Assembly (NCBI RefSeq): GCF_014805625.2
Contig: NW_023998423.1
Span: 17,194,098 to 17,258,097 of the forward strand
DNA from: Glossina fuscipes
Taxonomy: Eukaryota; Arthropoda; Insecta; Diptera; Glossinidae
DNA length: 64,000 nt
Reading direction: 5' to 3'
This document shows positions 11,131 through 23,093 of the stretch, piece by piece. Numbering within the stretch: position 1 is the first letter of the stretch; every line of letters begins with the position of its first letter. The notes under the pieces are model-generated. The model ran no database searches, was not told the DNA's origin, and was given only the letters and a program-made list of their open reading frames with translations. The position numbers and the translations under genes are program-made.

Positions 11131-11543
11131 TACTTGTTCACAATTGTAGATGTTAAATAATGTATTTTATTTTATTATAAGCAATGATCGGTGGGAGAAT
11201 ATTTTTTTGAATTAGTCTTACGTTAAATGCCGTAGAAGCAAAAAAGCGTCAGTTCCTAAAATGTTACGTTTTATAAAACTTTGGATTATATGAAGATAGT
11301 TAATAGTCGTGTGCAGCAATGAAATATACGTACGTATGTATGATGTACACGTGAGCTTTGGCAGAAGATATAAACAAATATACAATAATTGCCGAAGTCA
11401 ATAAGAAATTAGGCAGCGACTATCAAAAACTTCTTGGCGACCGTGTATGAACTCATAAAAATATTAAATGTGATTTATGGTCAACGCGAAGTGGGGAAAG
11501 GTTCGCAATGGTCTTCGTTTCAAGTCTTAATGCATCGAGTGAA

Positions 11544-11552
11544 TATAAAAAG
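11544..11552 (+). promoter_or_regulatory. Possible TATA box of gene 3
   Basis: TATAAAAAG sits about 325 nt upstream of the gene 3 start codon, in the right place for a core promoter with a ~300-nt A-rich leader. Suggestive only; no clear initiator was identified. Confidence 0.3.
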
Positions 11553-11869
11553 TGATAAACAACCATTTCTAATAAATCGTTTAAAATTAGTGGACGTTCT
11601 TTAGTAGCGGACTAATGAATTCATCAAAAACGATTTGAAAATTAGAAAATGATAAATATATTGAATTAGAAAAGCAAGAAAGAAAAATCTCGAACGAATA
11701 CATTTATGAAAACAATTCAAATTATTTTAGTGGATAAAAGTGAAGTTAAATTATTTCGGTAAAAAAAATTAAAATAAAAATTAAATTTGCAGTTAAATCG
11801 AAAAAGTGAAAAGGAAAAATAAAACATAAACAACAATAAAAAATAATAAATTGTTTTAATTAAACGCAA

Positions 11870-11890
11870 ATGAACAAATGGAAGCAGTGA
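11870..11890 (+). other. Short overlapping upstream ORF at the gene 3 start
   Basis: ATG AAC AAA TGG AAG CAG TGA, 6 codons, begins 8 nt before the main ATG (11878) and ends inside exon 1 in another frame. Contexts are gcaaATGa for the uORF and acaaATGg for the main start. The main start has the better +4 G, so leaky scanning is expected. Any role in translation control is inference. Confidence 0.45.
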
Positions 11891-14800
11891 AGAGCAAAGG
11901 TATTACAAATGTTTATAATGAACTTTTGTGAACGAGTAAATTACCTTAAGTAAGGACGAAAAAAATAATCGATTTATTTCGTCGCAAGTTTTATTTATCA
12001 GATAGTCTAAAAAGTATTGAGCTTTCATATACATCATGCTGCAAGTGAGGGCAAACTACAAGACAATCGAAATTAGACCTGAACACCATAAGTGGGTTTT
12101 GGATTTCACTGCGATAAGAAAGCAAATTCTTATAGGCTCGTGATAAAACATGTTGTGTTGGTGGAAGTTTGTGATTAATGACGTTTTACCAAATTGCGAA
12201 CAAAGCGTTAATAAATCACCTACGTCCAATAAGCAGGAAGCTTGCAAACGATTAAAACTTTTATTAGTAGGCTTTGCAAAAATATTTGCTGTCGATCTTT
12301 ATTTAAGAGCAGCTGTGTTGAAATGTGAAACTGGCCAAATTTTGATCGTTTTGCTAATGACTTCCTAACAAGGAACCGAAGAACAACCGTAACAATTCTG
12401 AAAAGATTTTGTTGTCCACGTCACGTCAGTTTCCGTCAAATTTATTGATCTAAACCACTTTCAAACGATCGCCTATCTATATAACAAATTTTTACCTACA
12501 AATCATTAAAAATTTTATAGTGAAATGGTCATTGAACCGCATGATACACAATCGGTTTCCTGGTATTGTTTATCAATAGTAATAATATATTTTATTACTT
12601 TATATCTTTTTTGTTACTTTTAATTGGAATACTTTTCAGAAGACCTACTCTATGCACCTGTTGCATATTTATTTTTTTTATTATATCACTCATCACTCAG
12701 AGCACGGCCATGATTCGTGTAATACGGGAACGGTCGGAAAGAAATGACGAAAGGCAAAGAAATAGGGACGCAGCTGCCGCATAGTGGTTGTGTGCGACCT
12801 AAACAAATTCTGACAGACTTGGTAGTCAGTATTCGTATCTACTCAGCTACTCATACGCGGTTAATGAACTAATACATGAATTATTTCACGCTCTGGGAAA
12901 CATTGTGACACACATAAAGCGCAAATAATGCACACACCAAGTGAAGCTTTGCAGTTCGCTCCTTACTTGAGTTTCTGGAAAAGATTTTGTCAAGCCGCTA
13001 TTCAGTTCAATTCGCAACTTTAGACATATTGATGACGTTTAGTTCCCTTTCGGTTATGTTCTAACAACAATAGAAAGGCAAAGACTTTTTAATATTTAAC
13101 TTCTTGTAATAAATTAAATGAAAAATCAACGAACAAACATTTACCTTCAATTAATACCTGTCTACCTGTTTAAATATTAGGAAATTGCAAATGTATATAA
13201 ATACCTACTCTAATGTATATAAAGATTAGCTATCACAAGGTAATCAATGCATTTAGCAAATGAGTGCAAGAATAAAAAAAATAAAATATATATAAAGCAA
13301 AATATAAAAATAAGTCAAGAACGTGCATGGCGTTAATATTCCCATTCCCCTAACCAAAACAAGAATCGCAAATGTATTTAATAATCGTAATTTTTTATTA
13401 CTTACGATCGTGCAGTGGTAATGGCCCGCTTACGTAAAAATTTCAACTTATCTCGATAAACATCGTTCATTATAAATTGTAAAGGGCCACAGGTTGGAAA
13501 ATACGAAAAGAAATATTTTGAAATTTGGGGTTTTCTACTCACGCTTGTACGTACGCTTACGATATATCAATGTCTACTTGTAGATGGGGTCGATCCAATT
13601 CAATAAAGAATTTATATACAATTGTACCTGACGGCAAGATTAGGACATAGATGCGTAGACAGATAGACGTGTCGGGAACTGGGCGGTTGATCAAAATTAT
13701 AATTCTTTTACCTGCACTGGCACTCATATCGTAAACTATACGCAATGAAATAAGTAAATTAATATATTTTCACTTTTTGGTGCTATATAAATATTATGGG
13801 GTACAAATAAGTTCGTTCGTGTACCTATAGTTATGCTAAAGTGTACACAATATGGTTGCTTGAAGCTTCGAATAAGTTCGGTGCCAAAAAAATTGGAGGA
13901 AACTTTGCTTTTTCTGCTTAATTCGAAGGATAGTGCTGCCAGAACCGTACTTGTGATGATGTGTCTCGATATCGAAATCCCAAATAACCGGGAGTGGGCG
14001 GACCATCCATGGCGGTTCCATTTGGCTGGGCCGGGAGGATATGGTGTGTGGCAGTTTGGTCCAACCAAATGAAACAATAACTAAGTAGTGCCAACAACAA
14101 TAATAGACACAGAGCGCGATATGTCAAAAGTCACGATATCGTGAGAGTTCAATATGGAAAACTTCGGTCTCTTGCTTGCTTTAACTCCAATGACGACATC
14201 TAATTGCGGGTTCCTTTTGGGGGTTGGCTTAAAAAATGAGGCATTTCGAGAAAATTTTCTAGCACATGGGAAAAAGTGGAAGCTAAACGCTAGACAATAT
14301 TTTGATTAAACTGTTCATGCATCTGAATCAATACTATAAGCAAATGATAGTCTTCAAAATCATTGATAAATAACTCGATAATGATAGACATCTTTCTGCG
14401 CCATATGTAAAATTTTTATTTAAAGTACTAAGCCCAGAAAACATTAGCACTAAATGTATTGCAATATCGTTTATACTTTTAGGTCCTAAGCTGGGTGTGC
14501 GTCATTTGCAGACTCTGCTATTATTTTTTGACATCGTTGTCGCATATATGGCTCGTTTAAATGTAGGTGTGGCCGTGGTAGCGATGACCAATGCTGAAAC
14601 CTCAAATCCTGATTTTCCGGTAAGTGTTGATTTCTGAGTTAATTAAAATTTTTTATAAATTTTTTGCATTCTTTAGGAATTTGATTGGGATGAAAAGCAA
14701 ATCTCCTACATACTCTCGAGCTTCTTCTGGGGTTATGTCGCTACGCAATTCGTTGGTGGTTCTTTGTGTAAACATTTTGGCACAAAACTGGTGATGACTG

Positions 14801-16053
14801 TCTCGACATTTGGCTCAGGATTGGGTAGTGCTTTAACACCTTTATGTGTAATGAAAGGTGGTTGGCAAGCGTTTTGTGCAATTCGCGTCGCAACGGGTTT
14901 GTTTCAGGGCATGATGTTTCCCTGCATACATCAGCATTTAGCCAAATGGTCTCCACCGGATGAAAGAAATCGTTTGGGTACTCTTAGCCATACGGGCATT
15001 GAATGCGGCACAGTTTTGGCTTTAGGTGTTAGTGGTATAATAGCGGAAAGCTCTCTCGGCTGGCCAGGAATATCTTACGTATCGGGTGGCTTGTGTTTTA
15101 CATGGTGCATATTATGGTGGATATTGGGTGCCAATAACGCCAATGAATCGAAATTTATTAGTAAAACTGAACGAGATTACATTGAGTCTTCTTTAGTAAG
15201 AGCAGAAGATTTTCATCAAAAAAAAATTCCTATACCGTGGAAAGCTATATTCACATCGAAACCATTTTTGGCATTATGCGTAACACGCTGTTGCGCCGTC
15301 TGGGGCTTATCGACAATGCAACATCAAATTCCTTCTTACATGAACGGTGTCTTGAATATGGAAATCAAAAGCAATGCTTTATTCTCTGCTTTGCCCTTCT
15401 TAGCTATGTGGATTCTATCATACGTGTACGCTTTGGCAGCAGAAATCATACAACACAAGCAATGCATTAGTCTGACGGCTTTACGAAAGTGCATTAATAC
15501 CATGGCGTTTTGGTTACCTGCTATAGGTCTGGTAGGAATTGGTTTCCTAGACGATGATCAGAAAACTTTAGCGATTACTCTAATGACTCTATTGGTGGGC
15601 CTTAACAGTGGCACAATTATTGGCTGCACATTAAACACAATCGATTTGTCGCCTAATCACGCTGGCATACTAATGGGTATCGCTAATACGACAGTAAGTT
15701 TTATGCCCATTATAACACCTCTTGTGGTTGGCGTAATTGTAACAGATACGGTAAGAAATTGTTTATTGACCTAAGAAAGAAGCAGGAAATATTTAAAAAT
15801 TATTATTATTTTTATTTTTTTATCATCGATTTAAAAATTACAGCATAGTAGGACTCAATGGCAGTTAGTTTTCCTAATAGCTGCCTCGATATTCTTTGTG
15901 GGTAATGTGATTTATCTTATTTGGGGCACAGCTAAAACTCAACCTTGGGATGCGCAAGATTTCTTGGCCACCAAACCCAAATCAAGTTCTGCTAGTAATG
16001 ATAAGACGAACACAACTTCCTTGGAAAGTAGTGATCATGTAAAAAATAGCTAA
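11878..16053 (+). CDS. Gene 3: SLC17-family (MFS) anion/phosphate-type cotransporter, 4 exons, 480 aa
   Basis: Exon model: 11878-11899, 14483-14619, 14677-15750, 15844-16053 (introns of 2,583, 57 and 93 nt, all GT-AG). Exon 1 (MEAVKSK plus one base) matches the 22-nt first exon of gene 1 and ends AAAG/gt. Exon 2 (137 nt) gives GPKLGVRHLQ followed by TM1 and VVAMTNAETSNPDFP. Exon 3 has exactly the length of gene 2's (1,074 nt). The MFS loop motif is GGSLCKHFGTK (about 80-90), with a His where the paralogues have Arg. The TM4 motif is AIRVATGLFQG (Arg123, Gln130). Other blocks are FPCIHQHLAKW, ERNRLG, QIPSYMNGVL and LSPNHAGILMG. The C-tail (from about 450) is Ser/Thr/Lys-rich and extramembrane. 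It is the closest relative of gene 2 by gene structure and by last-exon sequence. Substrate unknown. Confidence 0.92.
13912..14127 (-). other. Exon-like GC-rich ORF, antisense, inside intron 1 of gene 3
   Basis: The minus strand from 14127 reads TYRALCLLLLLALLSYCF, a signal-anchor-like helix, then a Pro/Gly/Thr-rich stretch (LPAQPNGTAMDGPPTPGY) and a possible donor (CAAG/gtacgg) near 13950; otherwise it runs to a stop at about 13918. GC content of 13970-14065 is visibly above its surroundings. Against it: no ATG at the 5' end, a stop two codons upstream with no AG between, and the leucine run comes from a (TTG)n tract. The plus strand is also open (ATG 13833 to TGA 14072). The coding strand, and whether it codes at all, are unresolved. 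No family recognised. Confidence 0.25.
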
Positions 16054-16890
16054 TAAATTACAAAAATTTAATTCATTTTTTAAAAACAAAAAACAAAAAA
16101 AAGGAATACAAAGGAAATATTAATTGCATTTCGCAAAGTAGAGTAACAAAAGTTGGACTCACGGAAAAGTAAAAACTAATTACCTGCATCACTAATAAAA
16201 AGGTAAACAAGTCTCGTCTCGTAAGGCTATCACTAGAAGGACCCTTATTTTGGCATCCTCATAAGATTCAAAGCATCGTTCGAGTAAACAATAAATAATC
16301 TATTGGAACCAGCTGTAATATCTGCTGACAACAGCGGGGAGCACATGCTAGGTTCGAACTGTAAACATTTCCTGAGCGAGTTTTCCTACATTGAATTGAA
16401 TTCCTTCACACTAAAAACTCATTGTATCATGACTTTTGGTCTTTTTATTTTTCATATGTTGTTTATATAGGTAGAGGTTTAATTTTCAGTTGGAATGAAA
16501 ACGGTTTAAGAATAGTAAGTTTATGAAAACGGAAATTTGTTTCACTTAACCATAAATGTGATCGCGGTATGGTTAAGATGCAAATTCTTTAAAGTAAGGA
16601 GCACTGTTAAATATTCTACACAAATTCGCTTAGTGCAAGTATCTTATAAACATTAGAATATCTGAAATTCTCGCATGCGAAAGCTTATTTTTTCATGAGA
16701 GAAAAGCGGTCTGCAAATCAACCTAAGTAAGCCAAACTTTCATTTATATGCTAAAGTGCTATTCTGTATGGGTTTTCAGCACAAAAAATTAAAAATTAAC
16801 ATTTATTGCGTATTAAATTATAATTTGTAGAAACATTGGTAAAAATGAGACTTGAAAGAGTGTCCCTCTTCCATCTCAGTTCGTTACGCG
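16054..16890. other. Gene 3 3' flank, no further gene seen
   Basis: Contains an AATAAA at 16194-16199 (141 nt after the stop), the likely poly(A) signal of gene 3. The rest is A/T-rich single-copy-looking sequence with no ORF that I can support. Confidence 0.5.
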
Positions 16891-16899
16891 CAATCAGAA

Positions 16900-17225
16900 T
16901 GCGAAAGTGCCAATATTCACGGTTTTTCGCAAAACGTAAAAAATGGGAAAGGTTTTTTATATAGTGACTTTTCTAAAACAGGGAATGGAAATAGTCGTAA
17001 ACATGGTCCAAATCGATCAAGAGAAAATTGTGTCTTCATACGAAATTCTATGAAACTATCATGAGATTGTGACCTATAAGTTGAACAGAAAAATATATGC
17101 GGAGGGGTAGAGACACGGACAGTCAAACTGATACAAATTCAGAAAACTGTCCTACCCTGTCTAGGGTATAATAAAAGTGAGGCTCTTCTTAAGTCTTTCT
17201 GGTTTTTTGCGTTTAGACGCAAAAA
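16900..17225 (-). repeat. Family B repeat, reverse orientation
   Basis: Recognised by 'gggtataataaaagtgaggctcttcttaagtctttctgg' at the right end and by 'aaacatggtccaaatcgatc' and 'gacagtcaaactgatac' inside, in the reverse order of family B. No coding capacity. 17226-17980 shows only A/T-rich sequence. Confidence 0.5.
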
Positions 17226-17984
17226 TGTTACGTAACAATTTACAGCAAAATATTATAATAAATACAATAAATTTTAAACATGTCGCGAAATATTTATAAA
17301 TGTATTTTTTTATTTGTTTTTAATTAAACGATATATAGTTTCCAGAAAATTTATTTATTACAGTAAATGTTTGTCACTGCGTTAACGCCATGAATAGATT
17401 AACATATTTCCGCTTTGTCGTCCTTGTTCAATTTGCTTTATAAATATGTTTAAAGAACGATGGCAAATTTTATTACTAGTTAATATGCAAGACACAATTA
17501 TATTTTGAAAATATGACAAAATTTTTAAATAGACCTTTTATGGTTATGACCTACACCACCTACGTACTACAAATTCTTCATTGCATTTGTAACAATAGCG
17601 AACGGAAAATACCATAAACTTGTTACGTAAATGATGATAAGAATATCCTAATTGAATTTCTTGATCTTGCTTCTTTATCTGCGTCCACGCTGTCTGTTAA
17701 TTGTTTCGTTGTTAGAATTCGCAGTAAGCGCAAATATTGAGATAAGAAAGATGATAGTTATGTACATGTGTTCCTCATTGATCTATGTGTTTTAAAGATG
17801 CAAATTTATCTCATGATAGAATTTGCTAACACAGATTTGTTTTTCTGTTATCTGTTTTCAAGAAATTATTTTTGTATATATATCCTTTATACATATAATT
17901 GCAGCGCCTATGCTGGCCAAACCGAAAGATATGTACCCTAAGGTCCATCAGAAATCAGAAATTGAATTATTTTAAATTCCGGAT

Positions 17985-19205
17985 TATTTTTTACTCATCA
18001 GAGAGGGGTGGCCTTGTATTCACTTCCACAAAGCGCTTGCAACATTCAGAAGGAAGCTTCAGAGAACCTACATAGTAGATATGTTCTTGACTCTGTGGAC
18101 TTGTGTGGCAAACTTTTTACAAGTGAGTTTGTATGGAAAATCGGCAAAATCAATCAAATGACACCCCACCGTTCAACACGAACTGAGAATACCTCTGTTT
18201 TCGAAGTCAAAAAGAATGATTTAAATAGCAAAAATTCCTGTGTCTTTTATAGGTAATTCTACAGTATCTGTACAAAAATTGCAAAGACTCACGATCACTC
18301 AATAATATTGGGTATCTAAATTACCTATTTTTGGGGTTTTTTTCTACCGTACACCGTTGTGTTACGCGTTGTGCGCACAGTAACACGCAGAAAGATTGAA
18401 GAAACGTAGACACACCTTTGTTACACCAATCCATGCTTGTCCGTCTGTCTGTCCGTCTGAGTTCTGTTCATGTATTTATGTGCTCAAGCTACAGTTCGCA
18501 ATTTTCTTGATATTTTGATGAAAATAGATTTTTTGGTCCAAGCATGAACACTAATGAACATAAATCTTATCGGACCACTCCTTCGACCCAGTATGACGAC
18601 TTATTTTTATAGGTCATTATCAGAAAATAAATTGTAGTTTTCAAAAATCGCTTAGAAATACTGAATTGAAGCGTGAAAACGTTGCATCGGACGGGTCAAT
18701 ATGTTGAACATCTTGTCATGCAATTGTTTTTGCGGAAATTGCATACAGTAAAAATACTTTTTGATGAAAATTTGTTCTTAATAATAATTTGCCATAAAAA
18801 TAAGGCTTTATGCGCCAAAAAAGTCGAATTTTTAATATATTATGATGAAAATTTGTCCTCAGTAAATCAACCATAGGGAATTCGGATCACATAGATATAC
18901 TTTTTAGACCTCACCACGTATAGGGATTCTCGTGAAAGTATACCCTTCTACAGCGACGAAGTACAACTTACAATTTGTTATGACGAAAGCAACTGGAAAA
19001 TCATAAAATCTTTGATAAAAAAATTAGTTAGCTAAGCTTGGACCTCGTTAGTTCACGATTTGAGTAGCCTGTAATATAAACGTCGTCATAAAAATTAAGC
19101 CTCTACATAAAAATAATATATTTGATGTAATTTGGTGTTTTATTGCCGAAACGAGTGAACAACTGTATTAGGCGAACTGACGTTGGCCTTGCCGGAACAT
19201 TTTTG
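17985..19205. repeat. Degenerate family A piece and a long family B element
   Basis: 17985-18100 carries the reverse family A blocks ('gcttgcaacattcagaaggaagcttcagagaa'). From about 18345 a long family B copy starts at 'ccgtacaccgttgtgttac', with 'ttgtccgtctgtctgtccgtctg' (18440), 'gatattttgatgaaaatag' and 'cgtatagggattctcgtg' (18920). It ends near 'ggcgaactgacgttggcctt' (about 19190), matching the end of the copy at 31055-32185. Confidence 0.6.
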
Positions 19206-20855
19206 ATTGCTTCCTATTTATTTTTTAGGAAAAAGGTGAGGGGTGTAACAGATTCTGTCTCAGCCGGATACAATTTCCTTACATGTTTATCAACATTTTC
19301 TTATCTGCAACTGTTATTCACGTTCAATGTAATGCAGTTTGTCTAAGTCCTTGATATGAAAAAGGGTTTCATTGATCTGTTCGGAAGTCCATAACTAAAA
19401 AATTTTAATGCATTCACTTGCTTTAATTGATTAGCCGATATTTACTTTAAAGAGAATAAGGTATTTTTACAATTATTTACTAAAAAGTGTTTAAAAAAAA
19501 TTTTTTTTTACGATTACTCTTCCCACTATGAATACAAATTAGATTTAAATACGAACTTGAATAATTTTGGATTCATTGTTTTTGAAAATTTATGCGTTTA
19601 ATTCTAATTCAAGCAGTTGCGTCATGTTAGCTTACTCCAAGAACTTGTATTTGTCTTTCGTCTAATATTTTCCTGAGTTTAGAATGAAACGAAGATCTAT
19701 TCACTTAATGTGTTGTTTGTCAATTATTTCAGATATCAGTCAAGATATATTAGAAAATGTGATATTTAGGCCAGATGTTTGAAAGAATATTTTAATTTCA
19801 TGTTTTGAAAGAAGACAAGAACCAGTGATTGGATTTATTTGATTTTCAAACTTAATGCAGACGAACTAAAATTTTATTACCAATTTTTAAAAAAATATTG
19901 AAAATCCAACTTTGACGTTTAAACCGAATGATCCCACTCTTTAAGCTTTTGATCTGAATGTCAAGAAGCGAATAAATGTCTCTCTCTTCTTTGCTCTGTC
20001 CACTGATCCAGAATGTATAAACATTGGAGGTAACCACATGCTATAAGTGTATTTCTACTTTTTAATATATCGCTTGAGCTGGATAGTAAAAGAACTACTT
20101 GCATAAGTTGTGTTTGATTACTTAAAAAATTTAAATATAATGATAACGAATGGAAAGTTTAAATGAATTACATAATATATCGCGCACATAAAATATCGTT
20201 CATAAGAATTGAAAACGATACACTTGATATCAATGTAAACATCTTTTATTTTTTCACTAACCGATAACTTTGGAAAATTACATAAAGGTAAATGACCGCA
20301 CAAAACACAAAATAAATATCTTACAATGACAAAGATATTGCGATCTTTTTTCTTACTGCAATATATCACATATATCATGTTAAGCAATTAAGACCTTTTA
20401 TGATAACCTAAATACTTTATTTGCTCGCATGTTAGTTTTTAAAATTTATCAAACTTCTCAGTGCTTGAAAACAAGGCTATAATTTTAGATAAATTAATTT
20501 ATTTCGATTTTTTTTTAATGTGTTTTATGATTGATTTATATGCACTTTGGAAACTATTTTAATATATTTTGCATAGATTTTATTAAATATTTATCATTAT
20601 TTAGTGCTGAAATTGTACGTAAGTAAAGCAAACGAAAAGAAAAATATGTCTGTCTAAGCAGTGTAAATAATTGTTTTAAATGAATAGAAAAAAAATCTTA
20701 AAATATGAAGGAAGTTTATACGAACATCTGTAAAGTTTCATTTTACTTATTTTGGTTTTGCTTAAATATGCACAAAATATTTACAAACTACAAATAATTA
20801 AGAACGATTTAGAAGTGGTTTTAGTTAGTCAGTGTTGTATGGGGATTTGGTACTG
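19206..20855. other. Gene-free A/T-rich stretch
   Basis: Nothing supportable on either strand. The short segment 19217-19288 ('gtgaggggtgtaacagattctg...ccttacatgttta') resembles a worn family A terminus. Confidence 0.5.
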
Positions 20856-20859
20856 CGAC

Positions 20860-21520
20860 CTGATGGATCTATTGTACTCGCTCATGCCCCTAGTCCTCCA
20901 GTCTTAGCATTCTTATGAATCACGCCAGCGTCCTTGGTGGGACACACTAGGGTGCCTGGGGTTGTAAGTTATTCGCCAAATATCTGGTATATGATTCTGT
21001 AGATTGGGAACCTCTCACTCGTCGCTTGGCAGAATCTGTTTGAGTCTATTTCCGAAATACTTATGTTTTTCAGGTGACACCTGAGAGTACTTTGAGCTTT
21101 GTAGATATGTATGCGAAAACCTAGGCCGCTTCTTAATAGTTCCCATAGCTTACTTGCCGTGTCGGTAGATTTTATAACTCCTTTCGCGTGCTGACATCCT
21201 ACGCTATGCTTTCAATGGTAATTCAACTTTTCGGTGCAGCCTATTGATATGGTTTCTTGGCACACCACAGAAAGATTTCATGGTCGCTCAGGCCCTTCTA
21301 TTAGCTAGACCGTCAGCTCTTTTGTTGCTTTCATGCACGCAATTAGGCTTGTCCAGTTCATTCAAATTTTGAAAGCACCTCAACATGAACCTAAATGTTA
21401 TCGTTTGCCCTTTAAGGCCTACAAGGCGGCTAAGCTTGCGAAGTGAACGCAGATTAGATCTCAACTGCTTCGCCTTCTTAGGCATTCGGAGGCATATACA
21501 GAGATTGCATGGACTTCTGC
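20860..21520 (-). mobile_element. Decayed non-LTR retrotransposon fragment with RNase H-like segment
   Basis: On the minus strand, across frames, one reads EAEVHAISVYASECLRRR, then (after a frame break) LRKLSRLVGLKGQTITFRFM, then LNELDKPN and ESNKRADGLANRRA. This is the order of an RNase H domain of insect LINEs: a QAEV.AI..AA..C block, a (D)SQAALKAL.....T block, and a G.ESN..AD.LA block in place of the usual GNE.ADELA. The following CGVPRNHINRL resembles the post-RNase H region of such elements. Stops and frameshifts are present. GC content is higher than the flanks. A fragment only; no reverse transcriptase seen nearby. Confidence 0.55.
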
Positions 21521-22735
21521 TTCGGGGGAAAATCTTCTAGTTGGAAAACATTTGCCTTCTCACTTACTTGTGTTTATGTTTGCTTTAAAAAAAGTTTTGA
21601 AAATTAAGAGGAATCGAAAAAAATAAAATTAGAACAAAAGAAAAACTTGTAAAAAAGCGAGTAAACGTGGAAAATGAAATCAGCAAAATAGCTTCAAATT
21701 TTGACACTATCAAGTAATTGTATACAAACAGGCAATGTATACGTACACAGATAGTAATTATACCCAATAACTACGTATAAAAAGACGAACTCGTCATCTA
21801 CAACTTTGTGATTTAAAAAAGCAAAAAAGGTATAAAGAATGTGATTTGAAAAATTGTGCATTAAGGGTCTTTTCTAGTTTTTTTTATTAAAATCTTTGCT
21901 TTATTACTTAACACAAACCATAAAATATACAATGTAATAATAATAATTTACCGATAAATTTTCTTTTTCAAAGCGTACTAGTGTTAGTTAAAAGCCTATT
22001 TGGTTGAAGTCGAATAAAGCATCCCTCCCTTTAATTTTGCTAATAACCTAAGATGCTCTGCGATTCGTATATCTTAGGTGAGAGCCGGTACATGAATCTT
22101 CTTTTTAGAAAGATCAAATCTTCAGTCCAAAGCGAGTAAGTATATGGTAGTGTGAGTAGGAAGTTATGTTCAGCATTCAATATTCTTTTTATCTGACATA
22201 TTATTTCGTATTGTTACCGAAGTCCCAAACCCAGTTCATTACAGCGAATTAATTTTCCCACAAAAATAAATTCCCTAGACAGGGAAAAATCAAGTACACA
22301 TACGTGGCGCGTCATGCAGCTGCCGATCAATGAAAAAGATTAGCGGAAAAGCAGGTTAACGGATTAAAAATGAAGCCATGAACTCTAGTAAGAGTAATAC
22401 GCTTGTATAGAATACATATAGAATAGAATATTTGCGGAAGGCAGAGATAGTCGGACAAGAACATTTGAGTCGAAAAAGAATATTTAAGTATCAAGAGTAT
22501 TGCTCAAAATAAATTGTGAATAATCCCACTCTTGAGGAAATTAATTGTAAATAAAACAATGTTGAAGTGAAAACGTGGAAGTGTAATTCTCTTAGAAAAA
22601 CCACGATCTAGCGATATGAATCGCATTTGAAAAAAGCGAATTTCGTAACAGTATCGTATTTGGGTTTTGAGAGAATCATGAAAATCACCAGTTTCTAGCT
22701 AACTCGGCAGATTGACTTGATTCTCAAACATAATA
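21521..22735. other. Gene-free stretch
   Basis: No ORF or repeat that I can name. An ATG at 22092 opens 14 codons up to a good-looking gtaagt donor (22136), but nothing supports it as an exon. Confidence 0.45.
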
Positions 22736-23091
22736 TTAGTTTGGGGAAAAAGAAATCCATTATTTTTTCGGTAGATGGCTGCACTGATAGATTTCTCGTA
22801 AAGTATCGATCAAACAATTTCATATTTATGCTCATTGGAAAGGTGACATTTCGCAGTAAAAAAAATTCTTTTGCTGGAATCTAGGGAGGATTGTGAAAAT
22901 CGACTACTAGAGTTTTTTGCAAATAGAGACCAGGACTTCTATGAGAGAGGCATTTTGAAGTTACCTTTAAAATGGCAACAATTCATACAACAAAACGGTG
23001 CATATTTGACTCAAATCGGACAATCCGAAGCATGTTAAATAAAGTCCTGAAGTTCATATAAAAATAATGGATTTCTTTTTCCCCAAACTAA
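22736..23091 (+). mobile_element. Internally deleted mariner-family element (356 bp)
   Basis: Perfect 32-bp terminal inverted repeats lie at 22736-22767 and 23060-23091 (TTAGTTTGGGG... / ...CCCCAAACTAA). They are flanked by TA at 22734-22735 and 23092-23093, the Tc1/mariner target duplication. The 3' interior codes for a transposase C-terminus ending at TAA 23036-23038: LLEFFANRDQDFYERGILKL, then PLKWQQFIQQNGAYL. This matches the mariner tail pattern (FF..KD..FY.RGI..LP.RW..V....G.Y). Most of the transposase, including the catalytic triad, is deleted. Identical TIRs suggest recent mobility supplied by another copy. Confidence 0.9.
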
Positions 23092-23093
23092 TA

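Noticed and set aside
12056..12368. Overlapping ORFs of 63 and 72 codons in intron 1 of gene 3
   Set aside because: No recognised similarity. Both frames start without splice support and overlap each other on opposite strands.
22092..22135. ATG plus 14 codons ending at a gtaagt donor
   Set aside because: No leader, no partner exon and no compositional signal; likely chance.
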